A stretch of 64,000 nt of DNA from Thiohalocapsa sp. ML1 (GTDB taxonomy: Bacteria; Pseudomonadota; Gammaproteobacteria; Chromatiales; Chromatiaceae), in contig NZ_JABX01000009.1 of assembly GCF_001469165.1 (NCBI RefSeq), forward strand, positions 62,001 through 126,000. Direction: 5' to 3'. Positions 31,263 to 41,172 of the stretch are shown piece after piece. The translations under genes and the position numbers were made by a program. The stretch's first letter is position 1. Each line of letters opens with the position of its first letter. The notes under the pieces were generated by a model. That model did no database searches, was not told the origin of the DNA, and worked only from the letters and a program-made list of their open reading frames with translations.

Positions 31263-32627
31263 ATGTATCCACTCGCCACCGCCTTGCTCACCGCGGCCGC
31301 GCTGCTGCCCATCGGCTGCGCGGGGCCGGACCGGGGCGCCGTCGAGCCGCCGCCGGGGCCGCAGATGGCCGCCGTTACCGCCCAAGCGGGTGCCGCTTCG
31401 GGCGCGGGCGCGGACCTCGGCATTGATCTGCGCCAGCCGCCGCGCTCGCGCTCCGCCGAGGAGCCGGTCACCGACTTGCCCGATGCGGGCGAGCAGCCCG
31501 GCCCGGACCCCGGCACGGCGCTGCCGGATGGGGACCCCGTGGTGCGCCAGGCGGTCGCCGAGCGCTGTGCGGACCGCCCGGCCAGCATCACCGAGGAATC
31601 GCTGCTGCGTAGCCTGGTGGTGGACCTGAACACCCAAGGTGTGCCGCCCGCCTTGGCCGCGGATGCGCTCATTATCGGCCGCTGCGGTGACCTGGCGGAC
31701 ATCGTCACGGAGGTCGTCGCGCGGGGCGGCGCGGACGCGGCGGTGCCGGTCATTGAGCGCGCCGTCGCCCTCACCGGCGGCGCCGCTGCGCCGGTGGTGG
31801 AGCGAGCCGCCGCGGCGGGCCTGCTGCTCGCCGGGCGGGAGCGCGTCAATTGGTCGGCGAGCGCGCCGTCGCCCCTCGCCGGTGCCGATGGCGACTACGC
31901 CATGCTGTATTTCCCGCTCGGCGGCGATGCCGCGGCCGGCGAGACCGGGCCGATGAGCCTCGCGCAGCTCTTCGGCCACGGTGAGCCGGGCTATGGCATC
32001 TACACCTACATCGTCTACGGCGGGGACGCCGGGGCGGCGGGCGAGCGGCTCGCCGCCTATCGCGAGCTGTTGCGCGTCATCGAGACCTACGTCCTCGTGG
32101 CGGGCGCCGGCAATCTGCAAGCGGACCCGAGCGCGCACACTTTCCTTGTTCCTGTGTACGCCGGTCGCGACGGCGCCCCGCTGGAGGAGCGCACCGGCCC
32201 GGAGCTGTCCGCGGCGATGCGCGACGAGCTCGCGAGCCATCTGCGTCGGGGCGGGCAGCCGGCGCTTGCGGCGCGGCTCGCGACCTCGCCCGGGCCCTTC
32301 CTCGTCTCCAGCCTGGAGCCCAGGCTCGTGCCCGGCAGCGCACAGGCGCCGCGGATGATCGTGGACCTGAGCGGCGTCGGCCCCGAGTACATGTACAGCG
32401 TCGTAGACGCCTATGACCAGCAGATTCCGCCCGATCTGTCGGGGCGCGTCGACAGCCTGCTCGCGGTGCGCGAGCGGCTCATCGGCATGTTCCCCGATGG
32501 CGTGCTCGATGCCAATGCGTCATCGCCGGCGGCCGGCGACTGGGTGTTCCTGCTCGGCCGGCGCACGACGGCCCAGATCCGCGCCGCGACCGGCGGTGCG
32601 CTCGCCATGACGGATCAGCGCCGCTGA
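31263..32627 (+). CDS. Large hypothetical lipoprotein
   Basis: 454-aa protein with a lipoprotein signal (LATALLTAAALLPIGC, lipobox cysteine at 19) and a Pro/Ala-rich linker to about 95. The rest is globular: AERCADRPASITEESLLRSL, AMLYFPLGGDAAAGETGPMS, EPGYGIYTYIVYGGDAGAAG, MIVDLSGVGPEYMYSVVDAY, and DWVFLLGRRTTAQIRAATGG. No family is recognised. It should be anchored at the outer or inner membrane facing the periplasm. The gene for a helical membrane protein follows after 16 bp, so they are probably cotranscribed. Confidence 0.65.
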   Translation: MYPLATALLTAAALLPIGCAGPDRGAVEPPPGPQMAAVTAQAGAASGAGADLGIDLRQPPRSRSAEEPVTDLPDAGEQPGPDPGTALPDGDPVVRQAVAERCADRPASITEESLLRSLVVDLNTQGVPPALAADALIIGRCGDLADIVTEVVARGGADAAVPVIERAVALTGGAAAPVVERAAAAGLLLAGRERVNWSASAPSPLAGADGDYAMLYFPLGGDAAAGETGPMSLAQLFGHGEPGYGIYTYIVYGGDAGAAGERLAAYRELLRVIETYVLVAGAGNLQADPSAHTFLVPVYAGRDGAPLEERTGPELSAAMRDELASHLRRGGQPALAARLATSPGPFLVSSLEPRLVPGSAQAPRMIVDLSGVGPEYMYSVVDAYDQQIPPDLSGRVDSLLAVRERLIGMFPDGVLDANASSPAAGDWVFLLGRRTTAQIRAATGGALAMTDQRR

Positions 32628-32643
32628 GCGGCAGGGGCAACGC

Positions 32644-33234
32644 ATGCTCGGACCACGCATCGGTGGCATCTTCAAGTTCCTGATCGGCATCCTGCTGCTG
32701 CAGGTGGCCACGGCGCTGTTGACCTACACGGCGCTGATGACGGACCTCAAGCAGACCGCCTATCTGTTCGCCGCCCTGGGCGCGACGCTGGGCGTGATGG
32801 TGGCGCTGTGGTTCGACTCCGTGATCGGCAGCGTCAAGGAGCACGCCATGGCGCGGCAGCAGAAGCGCCACTCCCGCGAGCGCGAGAAGATCCGCATGCA
32901 GGCCGAAAAGGACAAGCTCAAGCTCGCCAAGCAGCGCCGGCGGAGCTCCGGCGGCGCGACGCTGAAGACCGGGCTCGCCGTCGGCGGCACCGTCGGCGTC
33001 GGTGTGGCCCTGATGCTCGCGCAGCTCATGACGCTCGGGCTGCTGACCATCTCCGCCGCCGGCGGCGCGGCGCTCGGCTACGGCATCCGGTCGCGGCAGG
33101 AAAAGATGATTCGCGCCCGCGAGCAGAAACAAGCCGAGAAGCTCCTCTTCGCCGAGCAGGATCTGCCGCTTCTCACCGCAGACAGCGAGCCCCAGCCCGA
33201 CAAGCGCCGGCCGCGCAAGCTGCCGGTGGAGTAG
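32644..33234 (+). CDS. Hypothetical membrane protein with charged central helix
   Basis: 196-aa protein. Two N-terminal transmembrane segments (FLIGILLLQVATALLTYTAL; YLFAALGATLGVMVALWF) lead to a strongly basic/acidic helix (about 72-104, RQQKRHSREREKIRMQAEKD), then a glycine-rich hydrophobic hairpin (TGLAVGGTVGVGVALMLAQL; LLTISAAGGAALGYGI) and a charged tail. The arrangement suggests a cytoplasmic coiled coil held between two membrane hairpins. No family is recognised. It follows the lipoprotein gene by 16 bp. Confidence 0.65.
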   Translation: MLGPRIGGIFKFLIGILLLQVATALLTYTALMTDLKQTAYLFAALGATLGVMVALWFDSVIGSVKEHAMARQQKRHSREREKIRMQAEKDKLKLAKQRRRSSGGATLKTGLAVGGTVGVGVALMLAQLMTLGLLTISAAGGAALGYGIRSRQEKMIRAREQKQAEKLLFAEQDLPLLTADSEPQPDKRRPRKLPVE

Positions 33235-33332
33235 GGCGGGTTGGCGGCTTCCCAGCGGGGGCGTCGCGTTTTTCGCCGCGAGCGCAGGCCGGTGGGGCTG
33301 AGCTTCGTGAAGAGTCAAAAATAACCGGTTCA

Positions 33333-33475
33333 CCCGTCGCAGCGGAACCCAAGTTGGGCGATCGCTATCGCTGTCGACGGTGAGCGACATCGCACGACAC
33401 AAGGGTTTAGCACTTCGGTGCCGCTTGAGCCAAATGCGGCTAGGGGTAAGATTTCGATTTCGATTTCGATCCCGA
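33333..33475 (+). repeat. GAGCGACATCGC-type intergenic element plus CGATTT tract
   Basis: Contains GACGGTGAGCGACATCGCAC, GACACAAGGGTTTAGCACTT, CCGCTTGAGCCAAATGCG and ends in (CGATTT)n at 33450-33470. It is the direct counterpart of the inverted copy at 28072-28200 and lies between convergent genes. Confidence 0.8.
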
Positions 33476-33511
33476 CGAACGGCCGGCGGAACGTCAGTCT
33501 CGGAGCTGAGT

Positions 33512-34141
33512 TCACCACCCTCGAAAGTACCAGCCGTTGTCCCATTCCGGCAGCTCAGTGGCCGGCGGCGACTGCTTTGGCCAGTCCGGCGGGGCTGCCG
33601 GCTTGGCGTCGGGCATGGCCGGCGCGGGCTGTGCGGTGCCGGGAGGGGGCGGCCAGGGCGTGACCCAGGGGCCCATGTTCATGAACAGGCGCCGTTCTTC
33701 CGCCATCATTTCGCGCCGGTCCCGCAGGTCCCGCAGCTCCTGCCGGCGGCGCTCGATGGTCTGTTCCAGTGCCTCGTGCCGGGCGCTGCCGACGGGGTCC
33801 ATGGCGCGGCGCCGAGCCTGATGCTCGACCCGGCGGTGCTCCTGCAATGCGCGGCGCTGCGCACGCACGGCGTCCAGCCAGCGGGGGTATGGGTCCTGCG
33901 CTGCGTCACCGGGTGCGATCCAAGGCTCGGCGTCGCCCCGCTCTGCGTTCCCGGCGGCGCCGGCAGTTGCCGCCATGGCCGGGTTGCGGCCTGGACCCGT
34001 CGGCTCCGCGCTGGCCGGCGACACGACACCGAGCCATGCCGCAACCGCCGCCGCGAGGCAGCACGATGCGAGGCGCAGGCCCCGAGCGGAGTCGGGAACG
34101 GCACCGATTGTCGATCGGTACGCTGAGGCTATTCGACTCAT
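33512..34141 (-). CDS. Hypothetical secreted protein with coiled coil
   Basis: 209-aa protein with a signal peptide (LASCCLAAAVAAWLGVVSPA, cleavage near ASA-EP). A linker leads to a highly charged helical region (about 95-150: RWLDAVRAQRRALQEHRRVE, EALEQTIERRRQELRDLRDR), then a Pro-rich tail ending NGWYFRGW. No family is recognised. The frame is open further upstream; the ATG at 34141 is chosen for the signal peptide. Confidence 0.6.
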   Translation of the reverse strand: MSRIASAYRSTIGAVPDSARGLRLASCCLAAAVAAWLGVVSPASAEPTGPGRNPAMAATAGAAGNAERGDAEPWIAPGDAAQDPYPRWLDAVRAQRRALQEHRRVEHQARRRAMDPVGSARHEALEQTIERRRQELRDLRDRREMMAEERRLFMNMGPWVTPWPPPPGTAQPAPAMPDAKPAAPPDWPKQSPPATELPEWDNGWYFRGW

Positions 34142-34306
34142 AACGCCCTGGGGCCCTGGCTGAGCGACTACTGGCTTGCTTTTAGGACAGCGCGCGGGGC
34201 GCGTCAATGGACCGCCGCTGGACGCCGCGGTTCTGCTCGGGAAAGATCGGATGGCTGCAATGGCATGGCCTCATGAGGGTTCCAGCGGCGGGCCGGGGGT
34301 GGTGGG

Positions 34307-36943
34307 TCAGCGGGTTGCACTGGCCGGCGTTTCCAACCGCTCGTGAATCTGCTGGCGCAGGCAGGTGAGCACGGTCTCGCAGGTGATGGGCGCGGCGTCC
34401 TGGGTGGAGATGAAGAAGACGTCGTCCACCTCCGCGCCGATGGTGGCGATCTTGGCGCTCTGCAGGCGAATGTCGCAGGCCTCGAAGACGGCGCCGATCT
34501 CGGCCAAGAGACCCGGGCGGTCGAGTGTCGTCAGCCGCATCATGGTGCGCCGGTTGCGGGGGTCCTCGGCGAAGCTGACCCGCGTCTCCACCGGGAAGTG
34601 CCGATGCTGGCGCGGCAGGCGGCGGTTCACCACCGGTTGCTCGTCGTCGCGGCGGCGCAGCGTCACGAGTAGGAGCTCGCGCAGCTCGTCTGTTTCTTCG
34701 CCCTGGTCGATGGGCCGATGATCGGGCCCGAGCACCTGGAAGGCGTTGACCGCATAGCCGTCGTCGGTGGTGGTGATGCGGGCGTCCATGATGCTGAGCG
34801 CGCGCTGATCGAGCAGCGCCGTGATGCGCACGAACAGGTTCTTCTCGTCGCGCGTGAACAGGAACACCTCGGTGCAGCCGCGCGACACCACCGGGCGGAT
34901 TAGCACCAGCGGCAGCCCCTCCGGCCCGGCGGCGAGGATCTGCTGCGTCTGCCAGGCGATTTCCTCCGGCGAGCTCGGCGTGAAGAAGTCCATGCCGAAC
35001 CGGCTCCAGAGGTCGCGGCAGGCGTCGGCGTCGATGCGCTCGAAGGCGAGCAGGCGCATGGCCTCGCGCTGCTTCTGCTCGATCATCTCGTCCTGGGCCT
35101 GGGGGTTCTCGAGCCCGCGCGATAGTGCGCGGCGCGCGGACTGGTAGAGGTCGCGCAGCAGCGCGTTCTTCCAAGAGCTCCAGCGCTTGGGGTTCGTGGC
35201 GCGCGAGTCGGCGACGGTGAGCAGATAGAGATAATCCAGCCGGTTCGCATCCCCCACCTGCTCGGCGAAGGCCTGCACCACCACCGCGTCCGAGATGTCC
35301 TTGCGCTGGGCGGTCATGGACATCAGCAGATGATGCTCCACCAGCCAGGCGACGAGCCGGCTGTCATACTCGCTCAGGTAATGGAGCTGGCAGAAGTCCC
35401 AGGCCTCGCGGGCGCCAAGCGCGGAATGATCGCCGCCGCGGCCCTTGGCGATGTCGTGGAAGAGTCCGGCAAGGTATAGCAGCTCCAGCTTCGGAATACC
35501 TTGAGCGATGGCGCTGCAGAGCGGAAACTCGCCGTTGTGCTCCGGGATCGAGAAGCGGCGCAGGTTGCGCAACAGGCGCAGCGTGTGCTCATCCACGGTG
35601 TAGACGTGGAACAGGTCGTACTGCATGCGCCCGACGATGTTCGCGAAGGCCGGCACGTACGCGGCGAGCACGCCGTAGCTGTTCATGCGCCGCAGTGCGG
35701 CGGTGACGCCCCGCGGCTGGCGCAGGATCTCCATGAACAGGCTGCGCGCGCGCACGTCCTCGCGGAACGCGTCGTCGATGCGGTGGCGATGCTCGCGGAT
35801 GAGCCGAATGGTGCTGGCGCGCACGCCCATCAGCTCCGGGTGCTGCTGCAGCAGCAGGAAGATCTCCAGCAGCGCGAACGGGGTGCGGGCGAAGACCTGC
35901 GAATGGGTCACCTCCAGGTAGCCGCTGCGCACCTGAAAGCGTTTGTTGAGCGGCTCCGGCGGGCCGATCTGGTCATGCAGCAGGATTGCCTCCTGGAATA
36001 GCTGCATCAGCATCTCGTTCAGCCGATTCAGCTCCATCACGGCGCGATAGTACTGCTGCATGAACTGCTCCACCGCCAGGTTGTCGCCCTGGTCGGTAAA
36101 GCCGAACTCGTCGGCGAGCGTGCGCTGGTAGTCAAACAGCAGGCGGTCCTCACGCCGGCCCGTGAGCCGGTGCAGTGCGAAGCGGATGCGCCAGAGCAGC
36201 GCTTGGTCGTCGCACAGCGCCAGATACTCGGTCTCGGTCAAGAAGCCCTGCTCCACGAGCTGATGCAGGGAATCGGCCCCGAAATGGCGCTTCGTGACCC
36301 AGGCGATCATCTGGATGTCGCGCAGCCCGCCCGGGTTCTCCTTGATGTTCGGCTCCAGGTTGTAGGCGGTGTCGCCGTACTTCCGGCGGCGCTTGCGCTG
36401 CTCCTCGCGCTTCGCGGCGAAGAAGGCGTCGCTCGGCCAGATGCTGTTCGGCCCCACCACCGTGCGCATGCGCTCGAAGAGCGCCGCATCGCCATCGATG
36501 AGCCGCGCCTCCAGCAGGTTGGTGACGACGGTGATGTCGTCGGCCGCCTCGCGCCGGCAGTCGTCGACGGTGCGCACGGAATGGCCGATCTCGAGGCCGA
36601 TGTCCCACAGGAAGATCACCAGCGCGCCGATGGTCTCGGCGAGCGGCTTGACCGCATCGTCGGCGACCAGGATCAGCAGGTCGATGTCGGACTTGGGGTG
36701 CAGCTCCTCGCGTCCGTAACCGCCCACCGCGACGACGGCGGCGGACTCCGCAGCGGGCACGAAGCGCCGCCAGGCCGCCGCGACCAGCCGGTCGATGTCG
36801 CGGCTCCAGCCGCTGACCAGATCGGTGACGGGCTCGCCGCGGTCATAGCGCGCGAACAGCGATGTGCGGGCTGCGGCCAGCTCGGCCTTGTACGCGGCAA
36901 CGGTGCCGAGCACGGAATCGGGACTGGGGCGGACCTGGGCCAT
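34307..36943 (-). CDS. glnD: Bifunctional uridylyltransferase/uridylyl-removing enzyme GlnD
   Basis: 878-aa glutamine sensor that uridylylates PII (GlnB/GlnK) under nitrogen limitation and removes UMP when glutamine is high. Nucleotidyltransferase domain: VGGYGREELHPKSDIDLLIL (Asp86, Asp88). HD hydrolase domain: LFHDIAKGRGGDHSALG. Two C-terminal ACT domains: FLFTRDEKNLFVRITALLDQ and TTLDRPGLLAEIGAVFEACD. Length is normal. The ATG at 36943 is 96 bp after map ends, on the same strand, a common gammaproteobacterial order. Confidence 0.96.
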   Translation of the reverse strand: MAQVRPSPDSVLGTVAAYKAELAAARTSLFARYDRGEPVTDLVSGWSRDIDRLVAAAWRRFVPAAESAAVVAVGGYGREELHPKSDIDLLILVADDAVKPLAETIGALVIFLWDIGLEIGHSVRTVDDCRREAADDITVVTNLLEARLIDGDAALFERMRTVVGPNSIWPSDAFFAAKREEQRKRRRKYGDTAYNLEPNIKENPGGLRDIQMIAWVTKRHFGADSLHQLVEQGFLTETEYLALCDDQALLWRIRFALHRLTGRREDRLLFDYQRTLADEFGFTDQGDNLAVEQFMQQYYRAVMELNRLNEMLMQLFQEAILLHDQIGPPEPLNKRFQVRSGYLEVTHSQVFARTPFALLEIFLLLQQHPELMGVRASTIRLIREHRHRIDDAFREDVRARSLFMEILRQPRGVTAALRRMNSYGVLAAYVPAFANIVGRMQYDLFHVYTVDEHTLRLLRNLRRFSIPEHNGEFPLCSAIAQGIPKLELLYLAGLFHDIAKGRGGDHSALGAREAWDFCQLHYLSEYDSRLVAWLVEHHLLMSMTAQRKDISDAVVVQAFAEQVGDANRLDYLYLLTVADSRATNPKRWSSWKNALLRDLYQSARRALSRGLENPQAQDEMIEQKQREAMRLLAFERIDADACRDLWSRFGMDFFTPSSPEEIAWQTQQILAAGPEGLPLVLIRPVVSRGCTEVFLFTRDEKNLFVRITALLDQRALSIMDARITTTDDGYAVNAFQVLGPDHRPIDQGEETDELRELLLVTLRRRDDEQPVVNRRLPRQHRHFPVETRVSFAEDPRNRRTMMRLTTLDRPGLLAEIGAVFEACDIRLQSAKIATIGAEVDDVFFISTQDAAPITCETVLTCLRQQIHERLETPASATR

Positions 36944-37038
36944 GCCTGTGTCCCGGCGTGCGCCGGGCTCCGGGTCGGTAGAGGCCGATGCAGCGCTGGC
37001 GGCGGGTGCATCGAGCCCGGGAAACGCGTCGTGCCGAC

Positions 37039-37818
37039 TCAAGCGGCTGCGGCCGCGCGCTCTTCGTCCCTGAGGGTCAGGATCTCGCAGCCGTCCGGTG
37101 TGACCAGGATCGTGTGCTCCCATTGTGCCGACAGGCTCCGGTCCTTGGTCACGACCGTCCAGCCGTCCGGCAGCAGCTTCACTTGGCGCTTGCCGGCGTT
37201 GACCATCGGCTCGATGGTGAAGCACATGCCGGCGGCGAGCGTCAGGCCCTCAGCGGGATTGCCGTAGTGCAGCACCTGCGGGTCCTCGTGGAACTCCCGG
37301 CCGATGCCGTGACCGCAGTACTCGCGCACAATGGCATAGTTGTGCCCTTCAACGAAGGTCTGGATCGCATGCCCGATGTCGCCGAGCGTCGCGCCCGGCT
37401 TGACCGCCGCGATGCCGATGTACATCGCCTCCCGGGTCACGGACACGAGCCGTTTCGCCAGCACCGAGGGCTCGCCGACGAAGAACATCTTGCTGGTGTC
37501 GCCGTGGTAGCCGTCCTTGATCACGGTAACGTCAATGTTGACGATGTCGCCCTTCTTGAGCCGCTTGTTGCCTGGAATGCCATGGCAGACCTGGTTGTTG
37601 ACCGAGGTGCAGATGGAGCGCGGGAAGCCCCGGTAGTTCAGCGGGGCCGGAATCGCGTGCTGCACGTTCAGGATGTGCTCGTGGCAGATCCGGTCGAGCT
37701 CGCCGGTGGTGATGCCGGGTTCCACGTAGGCCCCGATCATCTCCAGCACCTCGGCCGCAAGCCGCCCGGCGACGCGCATCTTGGCGATCTCGTCGTCGGT
37801 CTTGATACTTACGGCCAT
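37039..37818 (-). CDS. map: Methionine aminopeptidase, type I
   Basis: 259-aa metalloprotease removing N-terminal methionine from nascent proteins. Metal ligands and pocket: GDIVNIDVTVIKDGYHGDTS (both aspartates), CGHGIGREFHEDPQVLHYG, CFTIEPMVNAGKRQ and WTVVTKDRSLSAQWEHTILV. The ATG at 37818 (MAVSIKTDDE) is chosen; an in-frame ATG 21 bp upstream is possible. It is divergent from rpsB and cotranscribed with glnD. Confidence 0.96.
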   Translation of the reverse strand: MAVSIKTDDEIAKMRVAGRLAAEVLEMIGAYVEPGITTGELDRICHEHILNVQHAIPAPLNYRGFPRSICTSVNNQVCHGIPGNKRLKKGDIVNIDVTVIKDGYHGDTSKMFFVGEPSVLAKRLVSVTREAMYIGIAAVKPGATLGDIGHAIQTFVEGHNYAIVREYCGHGIGREFHEDPQVLHYGNPAEGLTLAAGMCFTIEPMVNAGKRQVKLLPDGWTVVTKDRSLSAQWEHTILVTPDGCEILTLRDEERAAAAA

Positions 37819-37904
37819 CTTCTGTTGTGCGGCATCCACGTCTAGTGCCTCCTGGGGCCCGAGCCGGCGACGGTGCGCAGGTTTGCCCGGGAAAGACCGA
37901 CCAT

Positions 37905-37932
37905 GTTATAAAACCCGGCGAACTCGGGCAAA
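37905..37932 (-). promoter_or_regulatory. Candidate sigma70 promoter for map-glnD
   Basis: On the minus strand TTTGCC (37932-37927) and TATAAC (37910-37905) are separated by 16 bp, about 87 bp upstream of the map start. The -10 match is good and the -35 moderate. Prediction only. Confidence 0.45.
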
Positions 37933-38401
37933 CTTCAACCAGAAGCCGCCTCAGCCGGTGCAGGATGCTTGCAGTCGCTGCGGAAGCTTCCATCGACCGC
38001 CCTGCGGCGGCGTCGCGGTGAGCCCAGTCCAGGTGAGCCTAGGTGAGACTAGCCCGTTGTTTGTCACCAGTGTCAGAATTCGACGCCGCTCGGGCCAAAG
38101 CCCGGGGCGACGATGTGATTTCGCCGCGCTGACCAGCATCGGCCCAAGAGCGGAACGGTTTCAGTACCCCGAAGGTGCTGAGCATAGGTGCTGAGCATGG
38201 CTGGGCTGCATGCCCGGCGGGAAGCGTCGCCGTGCGGCGCTGCCCAAGAACGGTCCCGCTTGGGCGCTGCATCGCCGTCGCGATCTGCCGCAGCGGAGGC
38301 CACGACACCACACATCTGTCGACACATGCTGTCGGGTGCCCGCCGCGTCGGGTTACAGCATGGGGCAGGTGGAGGTCCAACCCAATATAGAGGAATCGAC
38401 T
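37933..38401. other. rpsB 5' region, no gene recognised
   Basis: About 470 bp lies between the map promoter region and rpsB. It should carry the rpsB promoter and an untranslated leader; rpsB leaders in other gammaproteobacteria bind S2 for feedback control, but that structure was not verified here. A patch near 38065-38105 (CACCAGTGTC, TCGACGCCGCTCGGGCCAAA) weakly resembles the GAGCGACATCGC repeat family. GAGG precedes the rpsB ATG. Confidence 0.4.
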
Positions 38402-39178
38402 ATGAGCAACGTCTCCATGCGAGAGATGCTGCAGGCCGGTGTGCATTTCGGCCACCAGACACGTTACTGGAACCCGAAGATGGCGTCGTACATCTTCGGT
38501 CAGCGCAACAAGATCCACATCGTCAACCTGGAAAAGACCCTGCCGCTGTACCAGGAGGCGATGAGTTATCTCGGCAAGCTCGCCGCCAACGGCGGGCGCA
38601 TCCTGTTCGTCGGCACCAAGCGTGCCGCCCAGGAGGCCGTCCGCGAGCAGGCCACCCGCTGCGGCATGCCCTACGTCAATCATCGCTGGCTCGGCGGCAT
38701 GTTGACCAACTTCAAGACCGTGCGCCAATCGATCCAGCGATTGAAGGAGCTGGAGGGGATGTTCGAGGACGGCTCCATCGAGCGCTTCGGCAAGAAGGAG
38801 GCGCTGACGCTGAGCCGCGAGCGCGACAAGCTCGAGCGGAGCCTAGGCGGCATCAAGCACATGGAGGGCCTGCCGGACGCGATGTTCGTCATCGACGTCG
38901 GCCACGAGAAGATCGCCATCGCCGAGGCCAACAAGCTCGGCATTCCGGTGGTCGGCGTCGTCGATACCAACAACGATCCGAGCAAGGTCGACTACGTGAT
39001 TCCGGGCAACGACGACGCCATCCGCGCCGTGCGGCTCTACATCGAAGGCGCCGCCGATGCGGTGCTCGATGGTCGCCAGACCGCAGCCGCGATGGCCGGC
39101 CGCCGCGACGATGCCTTCGAGCCGCCGCCCGCCGAGCCCGCGCCCGAAGCTGCCGCTGCCGAGGCGCCTGCGGCCTGA
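38402..39178 (+). CDS. rpsB: 30S ribosomal protein S2
   Basis: 258-aa primary S2: [80 protein letters not shown] and [21 protein letters not shown] short Ala/Pro/Glu tail follows the core, as in many high-GC species. It is first in the rpsB-tsf cluster. The gap to tsf (96 bp) contains a GC palindrome. Confidence 0.97.
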   Translation: MSNVSMREMLQAGVHFGHQTRYWNPKMASYIFGQRNKIHIVNLEKTLPLYQEAMSYLGKLAANGGRILFVGTKRAAQEAVREQATRCGMPYVNHRWLGGMLTNFKTVRQSIQRLKELEGMFEDGSIERFGKKEALTLSRERDKLERSLGGIKHMEGLPDAMFVIDVGHEKIAIAEANKLGIPVVGVVDTNNDPSKVDYVIPGNDDAIRAVRLYIEGAADAVLDGRQTAAAMAGRRDDAFEPPPAEPAPEAAAAEAPAA

Positions 39179-39201
39179 GACAGGTCTTGCCCATGACGCA
39201 G

Positions 39202-39223
39202 GGGCCGGCCGCGGCCGGTCCGC
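39202..39223. promoter_or_regulatory. GC palindrome between rpsB and tsf (possible attenuator)
   Basis: GGGCCGGCC and GGCCGGTCC arms surround a CG-rich centre, making a stable hairpin with no U tract. In many bacteria an attenuator separates rpsB and tsf expression. Assignment is tentative. Confidence 0.4.
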
Positions 39224-39274
39224 TGCGCCGCCTGTTCATTGAATCCCTTTCGTGTTGAGCATTTGGAGTGGGTC

Positions 39275-40168
39275 ATGGCAATTGCAGCCAGCTTGGTTAA
39301 GGAGCTACGCGAGCGCACCGGCGCCGGCATGATGGAGTGCAAGCGCGCGCTGGAAGAGGCCGCCGGCGACATCGACGCGGCCATCGAGGCCATGCGCAAG
39401 TCCGGACAGGCGAAGGCGGCAAAGAAGGCGGGCCGCATCGCCGCCGACGGCGTCGTGGAGCTGCGCATCGCCGAGGACGGCAAGCGTGGCGTGATGGTCG
39501 AGATCAACAGCGAAACCGACTTTGTGGCGAAGGACGAGAACTTCGTCGGCTTCGCCGGCGCCGTCGGCGAGACGGCGCTCGCGAGCGGCGCAACCGCGGT
39601 CGAGGTGCTCGCCGCAACGCCGCTGGCCGGCGCTGCCGACACCACCGTGGACGGCGCCCGCGAGGCGCTGATCTCCAAGGTCGGCGAGAACGTGCAGGTG
39701 CGCCGCATCGTGCGCTTCGACAACGCCGAAGGTACGCTCCACAGCTACCGCCATGGCGTGCGCATCGGCGTCATCGTCGACTTGGTGGGCGGCGATGAGG
39801 CCCTGGGGCGCGACATCGCCATGCACATCGCGGCCACCAACCCGATGTGCATCAGCGCCGACGAGGTGCCGGCCGAGGCCATCGCCAAGGAGCGGGAGAT
39901 CTTCCGCGCCCAGGCGCTCGAGAGCGGCAAGCCGGCCGAGATCGTCGACAAGATCATTGGCGGGCGCATGCGCAAGTTCACCGAGGAGGTCACGCTGCTC
40001 GGGCAGCCCTTCGTCAAGGACCCGGACGTCAGCATCGAGAAGCTGTTGCAGCAGGCCGGCGCACGGGTCGCCGCCTTCGCGCGCGTCGAGGTGGGCGAGG
40101 GTATCGAGAAGAAGACCGAGAACTTCGCCGAGGAAGTGCAGGCGCAGGCCAAGCGGACCGACGATTGA
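39275..40168 (+). CDS. tsf: Elongation factor Ts
   Basis: 297-aa guanine-nucleotide exchange factor for EF-Tu. [20 protein letters not shown] and [20 protein letters not shown] form the UBA-like N-terminus. [20 protein letters not shown] is the EF-Tu contacting TDFV motif, with [20 protein letters not shown] and [17 protein letters not shown] following. GGAG lies before the ATG at 39275. A 266-bp gap separates it from pyrH. Confidence 0.97.
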   Translation: MAIAASLVKELRERTGAGMMECKRALEEAAGDIDAAIEAMRKSGQAKAAKKAGRIAADGVVELRIAEDGKRGVMVEINSETDFVAKDENFVGFAGAVGETALASGATAVEVLAATPLAGAADTTVDGAREALISKVGENVQVRRIVRFDNAEGTLHSYRHGVRIGVIVDLVGGDEALGRDIAMHIAATNPMCISADEVPAEAIAKEREIFRAQALESGKPAEIVDKIIGGRMRKFTEEVTLLGQPFVKDPDVSIEKLLQQAGARVAAFARVEVGEGIEKKTENFAEEVQAQAKRTDD

Positions 40169-40434
40169 CCACGGCTCGGCGCGGGCGCGGGGCCGCAAGC
40201 CGACGACGGACCGTGCCGCGGGTGGCGCGGTCCGGCTCGAGCCAACGGCTGTGGGGCGGCGCCGGGCGGCTGCCGCCCGCGTGCGTTGGATGCGCCGCCA
40301 TGCCGGCAAATCACTGACGCGCCGAGCCGCCGTCGGGAACCCAACCAGGCCTGCCTCGGGTATCATCCGCAACGTGCCTGGACTCGCCACCTGCGCAGCA
40401 ACCGTCGATACCGAAGCCGGGGTTCATCGCAAGC
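40169..40434. other. tsf-pyrH intergenic region, nothing identified
   Basis: This 266-bp gap carries only GC-rich inverted patches (for example around 40235-40285). A TATCAT at 40357-40362 could be a -10, but no matching -35 is present. Confidence 0.35.
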
Positions 40435-41172
40435 ATGACCGACACAGCGCCCTCCCGTCCGCGCCGAATCCTGCTGAAGCTGAGCGGCGAGGCGCTGCTT
40501 GGCGGCGCGGAGTGCGGCATCGATGCCGACCTGCTCGCCCGGCTGGCCGAGGACATCGCCGCCTGTGCCCGCGCCGGTACCGAGCTTGCGCTGGTCATTG
40601 GCGGCGGCAACATCTTTCGCGGCGCCAAGCTCGCGGCCCGCGGCATGGATCGGGTCACCGGTGACCACATCGGCATGCTGGCGACGGTGATCAATGCCCT
40701 GGCGATGCAGGATGCGCTGGAGCGCTTGGGCCAGCCGGCGCGGGTGCTGTCTGCGCTGGCGATGAACCAGGTCTGCGAGGATTACACGCGCCGCGGCGCT
40801 CTGGCGCATTTGGCGCAGGGGCGGGTGGTGATGCTCGCGGGCGGCACCGGCAATCCCTTTTTCACCACGGATTCCGCCGCGAGCCTGCGGGCGGTGGAGG
40901 TCGGTGCCGACCTGTTGGTCAAGGCGACCATGGTGGACGGCATTTACTCCGCAGACCCGAAGCTCCATCCGGACGCGGTCTTTTACCCGCGCATCACTTA
41001 TGACCGGGCGCTGCGTGAGCGCTTGGCCGTCATGGATCTCACCGCAATCGTGCTGTGCCGCGACAATGGCATTCCGCTGCGGGTCATGAGCATTTTCGAA
41101 CCCGAGGCGTTGCTCCGCGTCGCTGCTGGCGAGGACATCGGCTCCCTGGTCGAGCCTGGAACCGAATCATGA
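40435..41172 (+). CDS. pyrH: UMP kinase
   Basis: 245-aa hexameric UMP kinase of the amino-acid-kinase fold, making UDP for nucleotide and envelope synthesis. [80 protein letters not shown] and [15 protein letters not shown] are all typical. The stop overlaps the frr ATG (ATGA). Confidence 0.97.
   Translation: MTDTAPSRPRRILLKLSGEALLGGAECGIDADLLARLAEDIAACARAGTELALVIGGGNIFRGAKLAARGMDRVTGDHIGMLATVINALAMQDALERLGQPARVLSALAMNQVCEDYTRRGALAHLAQGRVVMLAGGTGNPFFTTDSAASLRAVEVGADLLVKATMVDGIYSADPKLHPDAVFYPRITYDRALRERLAVMDLTAIVLCRDNGIPLRVMSIFEPEALLRVAAGEDIGSLVEPGTES

Noticed and set aside
37933-38401. S2-binding leader or riboswitch upstream of rpsB
   Set aside because: An rpsB leader is expected from other gammaproteobacteria, but no specific conserved structure could be confirmed by eye.
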